A stretch of DNA of 64,000 bases, taken from the NCBI GenBank assembly GCA_048594375.1, contig JBMDXK010000001.1, positions 1 to 64,000 on the forward strand. The letters run 5' to 3'. A model generated the notes under the pieces. The model saw nothing but the letters and a program-made list of their open reading frames with translations. It was not told the DNA's origin and searched no databases. The stretch comes from JBMDXK01 sp048594375 (GTDB lineage: Bacteria > Pseudomonadota > Alphaproteobacteria > Rhizobiales > Methylopilaceae). How positions within the stretch are numbered: position 1 is the first letter of the stretch; every line of letters starts with the position of its first letter. This document shows positions 17,291 through 26,055 of this stretch, piece by piece. Position numbers and translations under genes: made by a program.

Positions 17291-18906
17291 ACAGAAATAG
17301 TCTTTCCGGAAATACTATCGGGAACTAAAGTATTGAGCAGGAGTAAATCCTGCTTCTTTTCTTCAAGATGTGCTTTGTATTGAGACTCTGACATTTTCTC
17401 GGCCCCAAAAAGACTATAAACTGTATCGCTTGAGTAGCTTTCCTGCTCGCTTAATCCCGGAATACCGTCAACATCTGCCATGACAAATCCCAGAATATGT
17501 TCTTTTAATGCTTCTTTCGCTGCTTGAATTTCTGGTAAGCTTAGACAATCATCGCCGTCTGTATCATGGTTATTAATAATCGAATCCTTGGCAGATTCGG
17601 TAGGTTCCATGCCATTCAAAGCTTTTAATAATTGTTCGGCATGAACATATAAAGTTTTATCTGCATCAGTGCTTATCCAATCGTTGATAGAGGATTGCAA
17701 GGCGGCTTTGGCAAAATTGAGTTCACCTGCGGACAAAGAGCCGCTGCCATTATAATCGAACTCACGCAGAATAACTTCTTCATTTGTAATAGTTGATGAA
17801 TGATTTTCTAAATAAACAAGAAATTGCTTGAATCGTTCTATCGTATGGTCGTTTTCAGGTGTTGAGTAGCTATTTTCGAGCTGTTCAATATCACCTTGTG
17901 TAACTTCTTTCCATGTATCAATTTCAAAGTTTGAAAGTTCATTATCGCCATCAATTTCCAGAATGCTTGCCAATGCAGCAAGATCATTGCCGGTTTTAGA
18001 CTGTTGTTTGCTATTTTCTACAGTATCATAGTGGACAGGTCCTGTCCTGAATCCTGAAGCCTGCGGCAATGCGGGCCTAACCGGTTCTGCCTGCTCAAAT
18101 TCATGCTTGGGTAAATTATAATTTTTAATTGTAGGTTCAGGCGGATTATACTCATCTGGTGCAAAGTCGATATTTTCCGCCATTTCGTGGACAGGTTGTT
18201 CTGTTACATCCAAACTGTCTGAATAATCTGCAGGCTCAGAGGAACCCAGAGGACTTAAAGGAATTTCTGCTGTACTATCTGTAGGGTATATGTCAGAAAA
18301 AGAGCCATCTATTTCAGCAATATTCTCAACTTGTACTTCTTCCTCTGAGGGAGCGAGTGCAGTTAATGCAGCTACAAGTTGTTGGGCGTGTACATAAAGT
18401 GTTTTGTCTGCGCCAGTATTGACCCAACCATTGATCTGCTGTTGGAGTTCCGTTTTTGCCTGTGCAATTTCTTCACCGGAAAGTGCGCCATTGCCATCGG
18501 CATCAAAATTCTCGAGCAAAACAGTTTCACCATCTACTTCTGGAAAGTGTTTATCCAGAAGAACAAGAAACTCTTTAAATTTCGCAATGGTTTCCTGCTG
18601 TTCAGGGGTTGGCTTTCCTGCATTTAACTTTTCAATATCGCCCTGTGCTATCTCACGCCAAGTATTAATTTCAAACTGCGACAGTACGCCATTACCATCA
18701 ATTTCCAGTATAGAGGCTAGTGTTTCTGGTGGCTCTCTCTGTGGAGACTCTTCCGTTTGCTGTTCAGCAGAGATAGGAATAAATTCATTATTATAATAGG
18801 TATCTTTTTGATTTGTCTTTTTATTCAGAGTATCGCTGAAAACAAAATTTTCATTGCGAGTGGAGAGCGCATCTGCTGTTGATGATGAAGAAACGGAAAC
18901 AGTCAT
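17266..18906 (-). CDS. Six-EF-hand protein with internal duplication, effector-like
   Basis: An unrecognised 546-residue protein. Six canonical 12-residue EF-hand loops are visible at residues 68-79, 135-146, 317-328, 384-395, 448-459 and 478-489; for example, DADGNGALSGEE in the second. Residues about 63-186 and 312-434 are clear copies of each other, each with two EF-hands ending in DKTLYVHA(Q/E)QL. An acidic Pro/Ser-rich linker separates them. There is no signal peptide or membrane segment; the first 20 residues are Ser-rich (MTVSVSSSSTADALSTRNEN). Calcium binding is well supported. A secreted or host-directed role is inference. The gene is AT-richer than its neighbours and stands alone, converging on the sitD-like gene. 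Confidence 0.75.
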   Translation of the reverse strand: MTVSVSSSSTADALSTRNENFVFSDTLNKKTNQKDTYYNNEFIPISAEQQTEESPQREPPETLASILEIDGNGVLSQFEINTWREIAQGDIEKLNAGKPTPEQQETIAKFKEFLVLLDKHFPEVDGETVLLENFDADGNGALSGEEIAQAKTELQQQINGWVNTGADKTLYVHAQQLVAALTALAPSEEEVQVENIAEIDGSFSDIYPTDSTAEIPLSPLGSSEPADYSDSLDVTEQPVHEMAENIDFAPDEYNPPEPTIKNYNLPKHEFEQAEPVRPALPQASGFRTGPVHYDTVENSKQQSKTGNDLAALASILEIDGDNELSNFEIDTWKEVTQGDIEQLENSYSTPENDHTIERFKQFLVYLENHSSTITNEEVILREFDYNGSGSLSAGELNFAKAALQSSINDWISTDADKTLYVHAEQLLKALNGMEPTESAKDSIINNHDTDGDDCLSLPEIQAAKEALKEHILGFVMADVDGIPGLSEQESYSSDTVYSLFGAEKMSESQYKAHLEEKKQDLLLLNTLVPDSISGKTISVHPLSPKI

Positions 18907-18916
18907 GAATACTCAA

Positions 18917-18930
18917 CCTTATTTTTAAGG
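18917..18930 (-). promoter_or_regulatory. Small hairpin over the EF-hand gene's ribosome-binding site
   Basis: On the minus strand, CCTTA-AAAA-TAAGG forms a 5-bp hairpin whose second arm contains the only AAGG before the ATG of the EF-hand gene (10 bases away). It could hide the ribosome-binding site. The stem is short and AT-rich, so it may have no effect. The rest of 18931-19181 is AT-rich and shows nothing else I can support. Confidence 0.3.
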
Positions 18931-19181
18931 ATAAAAATCACATAAAACCTACCGATTTCCATTTGAATTTTCAAGCTATGATTTTATTTTTTATTAAAAA
19001 CTTTTTATCTATTGAGCAGATAAAGTAAAATATAGTTTATTCAAATCATTGTGAGATGATTTATAGATTTTATACTGATTGCATTGTGTGTTGAAATCAA
19101 TAGTTTGGGGATGTTTATCGATAGAAAAACTGACAGAATGCGCGTCCAAACAATTATCAATCAGGGAGGAAATGATTCCCC

Positions 19182-20564
19182 ATGCCGCTGCATTGTGTTC
19201 TTGAAACTGTTGATCGTAACCTGACCCAAAGTCTTGAGCGGCTGTTTGAAGTGCTGCGCATTGCTTCTATTTCAACGGATACTGCCTATCACGCACATTG
19301 CCTTGAGGCCGCGCAATGGGCAGCAAGCCAGCTCGCCGCATTGGGGTTTGATGCTGAAGTCAAAGAAACTGCTGGTAAACCGATGGTGCTGGCAAAACGG
19401 CATCCGGCCGGTGCAAAGCGCAAGGTTCTGTTTTATGGGCATTACGATGTGCAACCTCCAGAGCCACTCGCATTATGGGAAAAGCCTCCTTTCGAGCCTT
19501 ACTTGAAAGAAGGGACACACGGGCAACAGATTGTCGCGCGCGGCTCTTCCGATGACAAAGGCCAGTTCATGACCTTTATCGAAGCGGTGCGGGCATGGAT
19601 CGAGACCGAAGGCGAACTGCCTGTCGCCGTAACAATTCTGCTTGAAGGCGAAGAAGAAACCGGCAGCCCAAGCCTGAAACCGTTTCTGGATGCACACAAG
19701 CAGGAACTGCAAGCCGACGTGGCGCTGGTCAGCGATACCAGCCAATGGAGCCACAACCACCCCGCCATTACCACGCGCTTGCGCGGGCTGCTGATTGATG
19801 AACTCACCATCACCACACTCAGCCGTGATCTGCACTCTGGCATGTTTGGCGGGCCAGCGCGTAACCCTATCCATCTGTTATCAAAAATTCTGGGCAATCT
19901 GCATGATGCGGATGGCCGTGTGCAGGTGCCAGGATTTTATGACGGTATCGCCCCGCTTTCCGATAACGTAACCGCGCAATGGCGTACTCTGGATTTTAAT
20001 GCTTCATCCTATCTGGGTGATATGGGGCAGAAAACCGCTGCCGGCGAAAAAGATTTCCCTATTCTTGAACAGATATGGGCGCGCCCAACCTGTGATGTGA
20101 ATGGCATATGGGGCGGTTACACGGGCGAAGGCTCGAAAACCGTTATTCCGGCGCAAGCCTCTGCCAAAGTATCGTTCCGTCTCGTGCCGGGGCAAGACCC
20201 ACTCATACTCCGCGCCGCTTTCCGCGCTTTTGTGGAAAGCCAGTTGCCGCCCGATGCGTCTGTTGCTTACAAAGCATTTGGCGCAAGCGCCGCGCTGGAG
20301 CTGCCGCTTTCCAGCCCTTATCTGGCCGCTGCCCGCAAAGCCTTGCATGAAGAATGGCAGGTTGACCCTGTACTCATGGGCTGTGGTGGCTCCATTCCGA
20401 TTGTAGGCTCTTTCCAGCGTGAACTTGGGATGGATACACTTCTTATTGGTTTTGCCCTTGACGATGATCGCATACACTCCCCAAATGAAAAATATGAACT
20501 GCATTCTTTTCATAAAGGCACACGCTCCTGGGTGCGTATTCTCCAAGCGTTGGCAGAAATGTGA
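19182..20564 (+). CDS. M20 family peptidase (dipeptidase type)
   Basis: A 460-residue cytoplasmic zinc peptidase of family M20, the group with carnosinase-like dipeptidases. The metal site is intact: His/Asp in FYGHYDVQPPEPLALW (about residues 87-102), the bridging Asp in ARGSSDDKGQF, the catalytic Glu pair in LEGEEETGSPS (about 152-162), an Asp in VSDTSQW, and the final His in DRIHSPNEKY (about 434-443). The dimerisation domain lies between about residues 200 and 320. Good ribosome-binding site (GGGAGGAAA). It ends 9 bases before folP, so it may be cotranscribed with the folate genes without sharing their function. Confidence 0.9.
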   Translation: MPLHCVLETVDRNLTQSLERLFEVLRIASISTDTAYHAHCLEAAQWAASQLAALGFDAEVKETAGKPMVLAKRHPAGAKRKVLFYGHYDVQPPEPLALWEKPPFEPYLKEGTHGQQIVARGSSDDKGQFMTFIEAVRAWIETEGELPVAVTILLEGEEETGSPSLKPFLDAHKQELQADVALVSDTSQWSHNHPAITTRLRGLLIDELTITTLSRDLHSGMFGGPARNPIHLLSKILGNLHDADGRVQVPGFYDGIAPLSDNVTAQWRTLDFNASSYLGDMGQKTAAGEKDFPILEQIWARPTCDVNGIWGGYTGEGSKTVIPAQASAKVSFRLVPGQDPLILRAAFRAFVESQLPPDASVAYKAFGASAALELPLSSPYLAAARKALHEEWQVDPVLMGCGGSIPIVGSFQRELGMDTLLIGFALDDDRIHSPNEKYELHSFHKGTRSWVRILQALAEM

Positions 20565-20573
20565 GACAAAACA

Positions 20574-21407
20574 ATGAAACACACCACATTTACAGCGCGG
20601 GATAAGCATTTTGAGCTGGGTGGCCGCACGCTCATCATGGGGATCCTCAACGTCACGCCGGACTCATTTTCTGATGGCGGCCACTTTGCACAGACGCACA
20701 CCGCCCTTGAACATGCACGCTTATTGATCGACCAAGGCGCAGACATTCTAGATATTGGCGGCGAGTCAACCCGTCCGGGAGCCGAATTTGTCGCAGCCGA
20801 TGAAGAAAAAGCGCGTGTACTTCCGGTGCTTACCCGAATTGTGGAGCTGGGCGTGCCTGTTTCGGTAGATACGTATAAAGCTGAGGTTGCAGAGGCGGCT
20901 CTCAAAGCAGGCGCCCACATTATCAATGACGTCTGGGGATTACGTTATGATCCGGATATGGCGCGGATTGTGGCCGCTTATGATGCCGGTATTGTTATCA
21001 TGCACAACGAACCTGCTGTGGATGACCATGCCGACGCCATCAGCCGTATCCGCGATGGCCTCTTGCGTTCTGTTGATCTTGCGGATAAAGCAGGGATTGC
21101 GCATGAAAAAATAATGCTTGATCCCGGTGTGGGGTTTGCAAAAACATTCATGCAGAATATGCAAACCATTGCGCGGCTTTCTGAACTGCTTGATCTGGGA
21201 TTTCCGGTTTTGCTTGGCGCGTCACGCAAATCTTTTATCGGTCAGATTCTGGGCGCTCAGGTTGATGAACGTCTTAACGGAACACTGGCTGCTCATCTTA
21301 TTGGCGTCCAGCAAGGGGCGCAGGTTGTGCGGGTGCATGATGTGGCTGCGCACCGTGAAGCCTTGCGGGTTGCAAATGCCATCCAGACATCGGTGCATCA
21401 TGAGTGA
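20574..21407 (+). CDS. folP: Dihydropteroate synthase
   Basis: A 277-residue TIM-barrel enzyme that joins p-aminobenzoate to hydroxymethyl-dihydropterin diphosphate in folate synthesis, the target of sulfonamides. Both family signatures are present: IMGILNVTPDSFSDGG (about residues 22-37) and DIGGESTRPGA (about 60-70). The phosphate- and pterin-binding parts SVDTYKAEVAEAAL, INDVWG, DPGVGFAKT and LLGASRKSFIG follow in the normal order. It is the first of three overlapping folate genes; its stop overlaps the folB start by 8 bases. Confidence 0.96.
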   Translation: MKHTTFTARDKHFELGGRTLIMGILNVTPDSFSDGGHFAQTHTALEHARLLIDQGADILDIGGESTRPGAEFVAADEEKARVLPVLTRIVELGVPVSVDTYKAEVAEAALKAGAHIINDVWGLRYDPDMARIVAAYDAGIVIMHNEPAVDDHADAISRIRDGLLRSVDLADKAGIAHEKIMLDPGVGFAKTFMQNMQTIARLSELLDLGFPVLLGASRKSFIGQILGAQVDERLNGTLAAHLIGVQQGAQVVRVHDVAAHREALRVANAIQTSVHHE

Positions 21408-21765
21408 TACTATTTCGGTTCGTAATCTTGTTCTGTTTGGCCGTCACGGCGTTTATCCCGAAGAACGGGCTTTGGGGCAGCGCTTCCATCTTGATCTGAC
21501 GGTAGAAACCGATTTACGCAAGGCCGGAGAAACCGATGAACCGCGCAACATCATCAACTATGTGCGGCTGATTGAAGAAGCAGAAGATGTGTTTGCTGCG
21601 CGGGAATACCACCTCATTGAAGCCATTGCCGAAAACATTGCTAGCCGTATTCTGGATGTGTTCGAGGTGGTGAATGCGGTGAGCGTAACTGTGCGTAAAC
21701 CCCACGCCGCTATTGATGCGCAATTCGACAACGTGGAAATCAGCATCCGCCGGACGCGCTCCTGA
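21400..21765 (+). CDS. folB: Dihydroneopterin aldolase
   Basis: A 121-residue enzyme that cleaves 7,8-dihydroneopterin to hydroxymethyl-dihydropterin and glycolaldehyde. Visible motifs: VRNLVLFGRHGVYPEERALG (residues about 6-25), the active-site Glu and Tyr region INYVRLIEEAED, HLIEAIAENIA with the conserved Glu, and the C-terminal VRKPHAAIDAQFDNVEI with the catalytic Lys. I chose the ATG at 21400, which lies inside the folP end, because it gives the standard length; longer in-frame starts within folP are not credible. Its stop overlaps the folK start by one base. Confidence 0.94.
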   Translation: MSDTISVRNLVLFGRHGVYPEERALGQRFHLDLTVETDLRKAGETDEPRNIINYVRLIEEAEDVFAAREYHLIEAIAENIASRILDVFEVVNAVSVTVRKPHAAIDAQFDNVEISIRRTRS

Positions 21766-22250
21766 TGTTTGGCCAGGCGGTAGAAGTCGCACTGGGGCTT
21801 GGCTCCAACATGGGAGATCGCAAAGGCACCATTGCCCAAGCCCTTGTTCTGCTGGAAAACAATGGAGCAGGACGGGTTGTTGCCCGCGCCCCGCTCTATA
21901 TTACTCCGCCGTGGGGCGATACGGATCAGGATGATTTTATCAATACCTGCGCGCTGCTGCACACGCACCTTCTCCCTCAAGATTTGCTGCGCATGTGTCT
22001 GGATATTGAAAACGCTTTAGGCCGGGTGCGTACCCGCCCTTGGGGGCCGCGCAGTATTGATATTGATATGCTCTATTATGGCGATGAAAGCATCCGTACA
22101 CCCACGCTCACGCTGCCTCACCCCTATATGCTGGAGCGCGCTTTTGTGGTGGTGCCGCTGGCAGACATTGCTCCCGAAAAGACTGTGCATGGGATGAGGA
22201 TAAAAGACGCTGCTCTTAGCGTGGACCGGACAGGCATTTCAGTCGTTTGA
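21765..22250 (+). CDS. folK: Hydroxymethyl-dihydropterin pyrophosphokinase (HPPK)
   Basis: A 161-residue kinase that transfers diphosphate from ATP to 6-hydroxymethyl-7,8-dihydropterin, the step before FolP. Signature features: LGLGSNMGDRKGTIAQAL (about 8-25), RAPLYITPPWGDTDQDDFIN (about 45-64) and the HPPK motif RTRPWGPRSIDIDMLYYGDE (about 88-107), with the two magnesium-binding Asp residues in DIDM, then LPHPYMLERAFVVVPLADIAP. It overlaps folB by one base at the start and converges with the iron-permease-like gene over 12 bases at its end. The three genes encode consecutive folate steps. Confidence 0.95.
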   Translation: MFGQAVEVALGLGSNMGDRKGTIAQALVLLENNGAGRVVARAPLYITPPWGDTDQDDFINTCALLHTHLLPQDLLRMCLDIENALGRVRTRPWGPRSIDIDMLYYGDESIRTPTLTLPHPYMLERAFVVVPLADIAPEKTVHGMRIKDAALSVDRTGISVV

Positions 22251-22589
22251 ACCGCCTTGCTTGCACGCATCAATATCTTTTCCGGGGTCGTTCTGAATTT
22301 CAACCAGATCTTCACGGGCATTTTTAACCGCTTTGAGCAGTTCATCCAGCTTGGCTTCAACAATATCGGCATCCCGGTTCTGGGTTGCTTGCAGCACAAA
22401 CACCATCAGGAAGGGGGTTACCGAGATAAGAACATCAAACCAGCGATGATGCTCCTCAGACCACTCATAAAAATGGCCAGTTGCCAGCCAGAAAAGAAAA
22501 ATTGCAAGCGAAAGAAGAAAAGCCCACCACGTACCTGTTTTTTCAGCAACATAACAAGCAAATTTCTGGAACCACATGGCGCTTCTCAT
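22239..22589 (-). CDS. Low-affinity iron permease family protein
   Basis: A roughly 116-residue membrane protein of the low-affinity iron permease family (bacterial relatives of yeast Fet4). After a short amphipathic start (MWFQKFACYVAEKTGTWWAF) come two hydrophobic segments (LLSLAIFLFWLATG and VLISVTPFLMVFVLQ). The family hallmark QNRDADIVEAKLDELLKA follows, then a charged tail. The frame is open 34 codons further upstream, but that leader is unlike the family; I place the start at MRSAMWFQ, with MWFQ (22577) as the alternative. The ribosome-binding site is weak. Metal transport by such small proteins is unproven. Confidence 0.75.
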   Translation of the reverse strand: MRSAMWFQKFACYVAEKTGTWWAFLLSLAIFLFWLATGHFYEWSEEHHRWFDVLISVTPFLMVFVLQATQNRDADIVEAKLDELLKAVKNAREDLVEIQNDPGKDIDACKQGGSND

Positions 22590-22814
22590 AAAGCTGGTTT
22601 TAAAGAAAAGAATACTGCTATAGCAAAATATCGTAGAGCCGAAAAAGTTCCTCTCACGGCTACTGATAAAAGCCTCTTCAGCACTACTCATCTTAGGGGG
22701 ATGACTAAAGGTGGGAAGTAATGGGATGCGTGGATGCGATATCCAAAGATCGCAGCATCATACACCTGATTACACACCTGCATTTCCTCTAGCCTAGGCC
22801 GAGCATACGGACAT

Positions 22815-23426
22815 TTAGGATGTAACGGGTGTGGTTTCTATAAAAGCCGGCACGGTTGCAGCAAAGTTATCCAGCCATAGGCTCAGGTGAAGATGATCCG
22901 CGCGCCAGCTTGAAAAACGCAAATCCAACCAGCCAAGCAACGCCGCAAGAGTGATTGCCCCGATATCCGGTGTGGCATTCGGTGCAGGTAGGTTCATGCC
23001 TTCCAGAATGGTGAGGCCACGGTTCATTTTTTCAGCCTGATGCGCCAGCCATTGTTCGCTGTGATATTCGGGAGTGCGGAAGCGCGCTTCATAGACACGC
23101 AATATACCAGCATCCATGATTCCGTCTGCGAGTGCTTGCAGTTTTAGTGTTGCAAAGCGTGCTTTAGGTTCTGCAGGAATGAGCTTGTTTCCGCCAGACA
23201 GGTAATCCAGATATTCTGCAATAACACGAGAGTCATAAAGGGTAGTACCATCTTCAAGAACGAGTGTGGGAATTTTTCCCAAAGGATTTTGCGTTCGGAT
23301 GGAGTCATTGGGGTCAAGGGTATCGGTTTTTTCAACTGAAATGCGCTCGGAAAGCCCAAGGGTGATAATGGCCATCTGTATTTTGCGGCCAAAAGGTGTT
23401 GTAGGAGATGAGCGTAATGTCAACAT
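22815..23426 (-). CDS. Glutathione S-transferase family protein
   Basis: A 203-residue GST. The thioredoxin-fold N-terminal domain has LRSSPTTPFGRKIQMA (about 3-18, with the active-site Ser/Thr region), then NPLGKIPTLVLEDG (about 47-60, the conserved cis-Pro) and YDSRVIAEYLD (about 63-73, glutathione-binding Ser/Arg region). A helical C-terminal domain follows. I prefer the start at MLTLRSS because GSTs begin right at this strand and an AGAGGA lies about 12 bases before; an in-frame ATG at 23462 adds 12 residues. The substrate is unknown. It stands alone. Confidence 0.85.
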   Translation of the reverse strand: MLTLRSSPTTPFGRKIQMAIITLGLSERISVEKTDTLDPNDSIRTQNPLGKIPTLVLEDGTTLYDSRVIAEYLDYLSGGNKLIPAEPKARFATLKLQALADGIMDAGILRVYEARFRTPEYHSEQWLAHQAEKMNRGLTILEGMNLPAPNATPDIGAITLAALLGWLDLRFSSWRADHLHLSLWLDNFAATVPAFIETTPVTS

Positions 23427-23592
23427 GCTGGCCAATCCTCTTGGAAAAGCAAAAATAGGCAAACAGCTTAGATTGAAAAACGATTCGTAGTAAGCGACCG
23501 ATGAGAATTATTCGCTGGTATAAACCATTTTTTGTAAAAGGTTTAGGCAGATTAAATGAGAGAATAACATAACTAAGCATTTAATTGATACG

Positions 23593-23622
23593 CTATCCCC
23601 GATACCTAAGCACCGGGGATAG
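23593..23622 (-). terminator. Hairpin after the cold-shock gene
   Basis: CTATCCCCG and CGGGGATAG form a perfect 9-bp stem around a 12-base loop, 10 bases past the cold-shock gene's stop codon. It lacks a clear T-tract on the minus strand, so it may act as a 3' stabiliser as well as, or instead of, a terminator. Confidence 0.5.
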
Positions 23623-23632
23623 GGGAAAAGGG

Positions 23633-23839
23633 TTACTGCAAGTTCACAGCTTTAGGGCCTTTGCCTTTTTTATCTGGTTCTACATCAAACGAAACCTGCT
23701 GACCTTCATTGAGTGTTCCAAGGCCAGAATTTTGGACTGCGCTGATGTGTACAAACACATCTGGGCCGCCATTATCAGGGGTAATAAAGCCAAAGCCTTT
23801 ATCGTTATTAAAGAATTTTACTGTTCCGCGCTGTGACAC
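23633..23839 (-). CDS. Cold-shock domain protein (CspA family)
   Basis: A 68-residue single-stranded nucleic-acid chaperone. The cold-shock fold motifs are complete: GTVKFFNNDKGFGFITPDNG (RNP-1 KGFGFI) and DVFVHISAV (RNP-2), ending KGPKAVNLQ. I chose a GTG start at 23839, which gives the standard length and has AAGGA 8 bases before. The reading frame stays open for another 34 codons upstream, but that part has no family character. The unusually long open leader lies where cold-shock mRNAs often carry a regulatory 5' UTR. Confidence 0.9.
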   Translation of the reverse strand: MSQRGTVKFFNNDKGFGFITPDNGGPDVFVHISAVQNSGLGTLNEGQQVSFDVEPDKKGKGPKAVNLQ

Positions 23840-24147
23840 GGCATGTCCTTCCAAGTTTATAATCTGTATTTGCGCTTGCGCACACTGCTCCCAGCGAGAT
23901 GAATCTAAAAAAGCATCGGAACGTCTCATTTGTATCCACACTCGCTTAGCCTAATTCGTACCCTGTCTTTCAAGTTCTGGCAAGCAGGTAAACCACTTTG
24001 GTTAAATAAAAATACATAATAAATGCACTCTATGCAAATATACCCTGTAACATATTGTTTTTTATTGCCAAATCAAATTTCAGCGTGTGGATAATTAATG
24101 CCAAATAAACCAAAGGTTGTGGAATTGAGGCAAAATACCCTATGATC
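23840..24147 (-). other. Upstream region of the cold-shock gene
   Basis: This 308-base AT-rich gap between rlmJ (3' end) and the cold-shock gene must hold the csp promoter and its leader. Read on the minus strand it contains the short inverted repeat AACC-AAAGT-GGTT (around 23990) but no clear consensus promoter. I see no gene in it. Confidence 0.4.
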
Positions 24148-24996
24148 CTATGGATTGATTTCCTCTATATTCCATCCTGCCCCCGATCCTGCTTGCAACA
24201 ATGGCGCGAGTTCACAGAACAGTATCCGCAATTCTTCAGCGAGAACCCATGGAGGATTAATGATAAATAGCCCTGTGCCGTTTAGCGCACGAGATGTGTT
24301 CGGCGACTGAATGTAAAGCTCTGCTCGTAAAAGATTATGCTGTGCATAGGCGTGCTTTATCCGCTCCATATGTGCATCGGTATCGAATTTGTGCTTAATA
24401 GGGTACCACAGCATATAAATTCCTGTCGCCCACTTTTGCAAGGCCGCCTTAAGATTTACAAAGATACGATCGAATTCATTTTTTTTTTCATAAGGCGGAT
24501 CAATTAGCACAAGGCCGCGCCGCTCTCTCGGAGGAATAAATGCATTGAGACCTGTCCAGCCATCAATAAGAGTTGCTTTCACACGATTGTCGTAGGCATA
24601 ACGCCAGCGCAAATGATTAAAATCTTCCGTATGCAGTTCGCACATTGTAAGTCTGTCATTAGGGCGTGTCATTTGAACTACAATCTCAGGGGAACCGGGA
24701 TAAAAACGCAGATCATTTTCAGTATTTAACTTGCGCACAGTATCAATATAGGGAGCCAAGAAAGCTGTATTTTTGTCATTAAAATTATATTTGAAAATAC
24801 GGGCAATGCCATTTTCCCATTCCTGTGTACGCGTCGCATCTTCGCTTTTTAGATCATATGCTCCTACACCAGCGTGTGTATCAATATATCGAAAAGGTGT
24901 AGGTTTTTGAAGAAGATAATTGATAATCCGGGCGAGTATGGCATGTTTGACAACATCGGCAAAATTACCAGCGTGGAAGGAATGACGGTAGTTCAT
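24148..24996 (-). CDS. rlmJ: 23S rRNA (adenine-2030-N6)-methyltransferase RlmJ
   Basis: A 282-residue SAM-dependent methyltransferase, close in length to E. coli RlmJ. The family-specific start MNYRHSFHAGNFADVVKHAI is complete. The SAM-binding region is YIDTHAGVGAYDL (about 41-53) and the catalytic N6-adenine motif is DPPYE (about 169-173, in VLIDPPYEKKNEF). The C-terminus has GTGLFIINPPW, another family block. I place the start at MNYRHSF (24996); an in-frame ATG 15 bases upstream is less likely. The gene is monocistronic, and its upstream region is short and AT-rich. Confidence 0.93.
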   Translation of the reverse strand: MNYRHSFHAGNFADVVKHAILARIINYLLQKPTPFRYIDTHAGVGAYDLKSEDATRTQEWENGIARIFKYNFNDKNTAFLAPYIDTVRKLNTENDLRFYPGSPEIVVQMTRPNDRLTMCELHTEDFNHLRWRYAYDNRVKATLIDGWTGLNAFIPPRERRGLVLIDPPYEKKNEFDRIFVNLKAALQKWATGIYMLWYPIKHKFDTDAHMERIKHAYAQHNLLRAELYIQSPNTSRALNGTGLFIINPPWVLAEELRILFCELAPLLQAGSGAGWNIEEINP

Positions 24997-25120
24997 TACT
25001 GTTTTTTCCAAATTAAATTAAATTAAAAATTGATCAATAGAATTAAAAGTTATGCTATATCTACGATGCACTATAAGAAAAAATATTGCCATTTGTGCGA
25101 ATTAAAGGATATATATTGCG

Positions 25121-25333
25121 ATGGTTCGCTTGGCGATAATTTTTTTTAGCGCGTATACATGGGGACATCAGTTATTTGCTGATTATCGTCCCAGTCTAAT
25201 AGATGGACCACTAATTGAATTGCATTCCATTATAAATACACTTGCCATAGATGTTGCCAAGGTTGGCCCTAAAATTAACAGGGCTGTTCAGCCGGAAAAT
25301 ATTATTACTGCCCTTGAAAATACAAAATTTTAA
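25121..25333 (+). CDS. Possible small exported protein
   Basis: A 70-codon open frame with a hydrophobic N-terminus (MVRLAIIFFSAYTWGHQLFA) that could be a signal peptide, followed by about 50 unremarkable residues. An AAAGGA lies 13 bases before the ATG, rather far. It converges on the RNase T2 gene and overlaps it by 4 bases. I recognise no family. It may be real but could be chance. Confidence 0.35.
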   Translation: MVRLAIIFFSAYTWGHQLFADYRPSLIDGPLIELHSIINTLAIDVAKVGPKINRAVQPENIITALENTKF

Positions 25334-26055
25334 GGATTATTACCAATTGGAGGTATTCCAATAGACGTAGAGCTGCAAGTTCGGTATTCTAAATTTGGGC
25401 AGGCACGGAAAGTGAGATTTTTATCTAAACATACACGAACCTCCTGAAGCTGTTGTTGACGGCATGTCACATGAATCATATCGGCTTTTAACCCGGCGTT
25501 GATGGCCATAAACCTACTTTCAATATAGTCTGGCTGTGTCATGAGTGCTGTATGGGGCTGAATATATTCAGGTGGAATAGTGATTTTCTCCAATGCCTTG
25601 CGAGTGGTTTCAAAATAGGCTTCGGGCAACAGTCCACTACAGCTGCCGTGTTTGCGCCACTGATGCAAAATGAGTCCTTGTGAGGGCATTATATCCAGCG
25701 TGCTTTCAACCACATCCGCTGACACGCGATCCGTAGGCGTAGGACAAAATTCTGGCCAGCCTGTTTCATGCTGTGGCCACAGACCATGAACAATAAACCC
25801 GTATTTTGCTCCAAGGCTGCATTGCTGGTTGTCTTGCCACCCTGTGCTAGCGCAGAAACTGGGAGACCAAGACAAAGAAAGTACATAAAAATCAAATCCT
25901 TCGCGAACAGCATTATCATTGTTGGCATGCGGCACGCGAGAGGAGTGTTGTTTTGCTGCTTGTCCAGAAAGATTTGAAACGTTTTGCTTATCCCGCTCTG
26001 CCACAAAATAGGCAACAGCCAGAATAATACCAAGCAACACTAATTTGCGGATCAT
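25330..26055 (-). CDS. Ribonuclease T2 family protein
   Basis: A 241-residue exported endoribonuclease of the T2 family, which cuts single-stranded RNA through a 2',3'-cyclic phosphate. An N-terminal hydrophobic segment (MIRKLVLLGIILAVAYFVA) serves as signal or anchor. Both active-site blocks are intact: FIVHGLWPQHE (CAS I, about 86-96) and HQWRKHGSCSG (CAS II, about 139-149), with both catalytic His residues and the CAS II Lys. SLSWSPSFC precedes them as usual. The ATG at 26055 overlaps the upstream gene's stop (ATGA), so the two are coupled. The likely site of action is the periplasm or outside the cell. Confidence 0.92.
   Translation of the reverse strand: MIRKLVLLGIILAVAYFVAERDKQNVSNLSGQAAKQHSSRVPHANNDNAVREGFDFYVLSLSWSPSFCASTGWQDNQQCSLGAKYGFIVHGLWPQHETGWPEFCPTPTDRVSADVVESTLDIMPSQGLILHQWRKHGSCSGLLPEAYFETTRKALEKITIPPEYIQPHTALMTQPDYIESRFMAINAGLKADMIHVTCRQQQLQEVRVCLDKNLTFRACPNLEYRTCSSTSIGIPPIGNNP

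Noticed and set aside
23840..23941. 34-codon N-terminal extension of the cold-shock protein
   Set aside because: Family proteins start just before GTVKFF, and the GTG at 23839 has a good ribosome-binding site; the extension is an open leader by chance.
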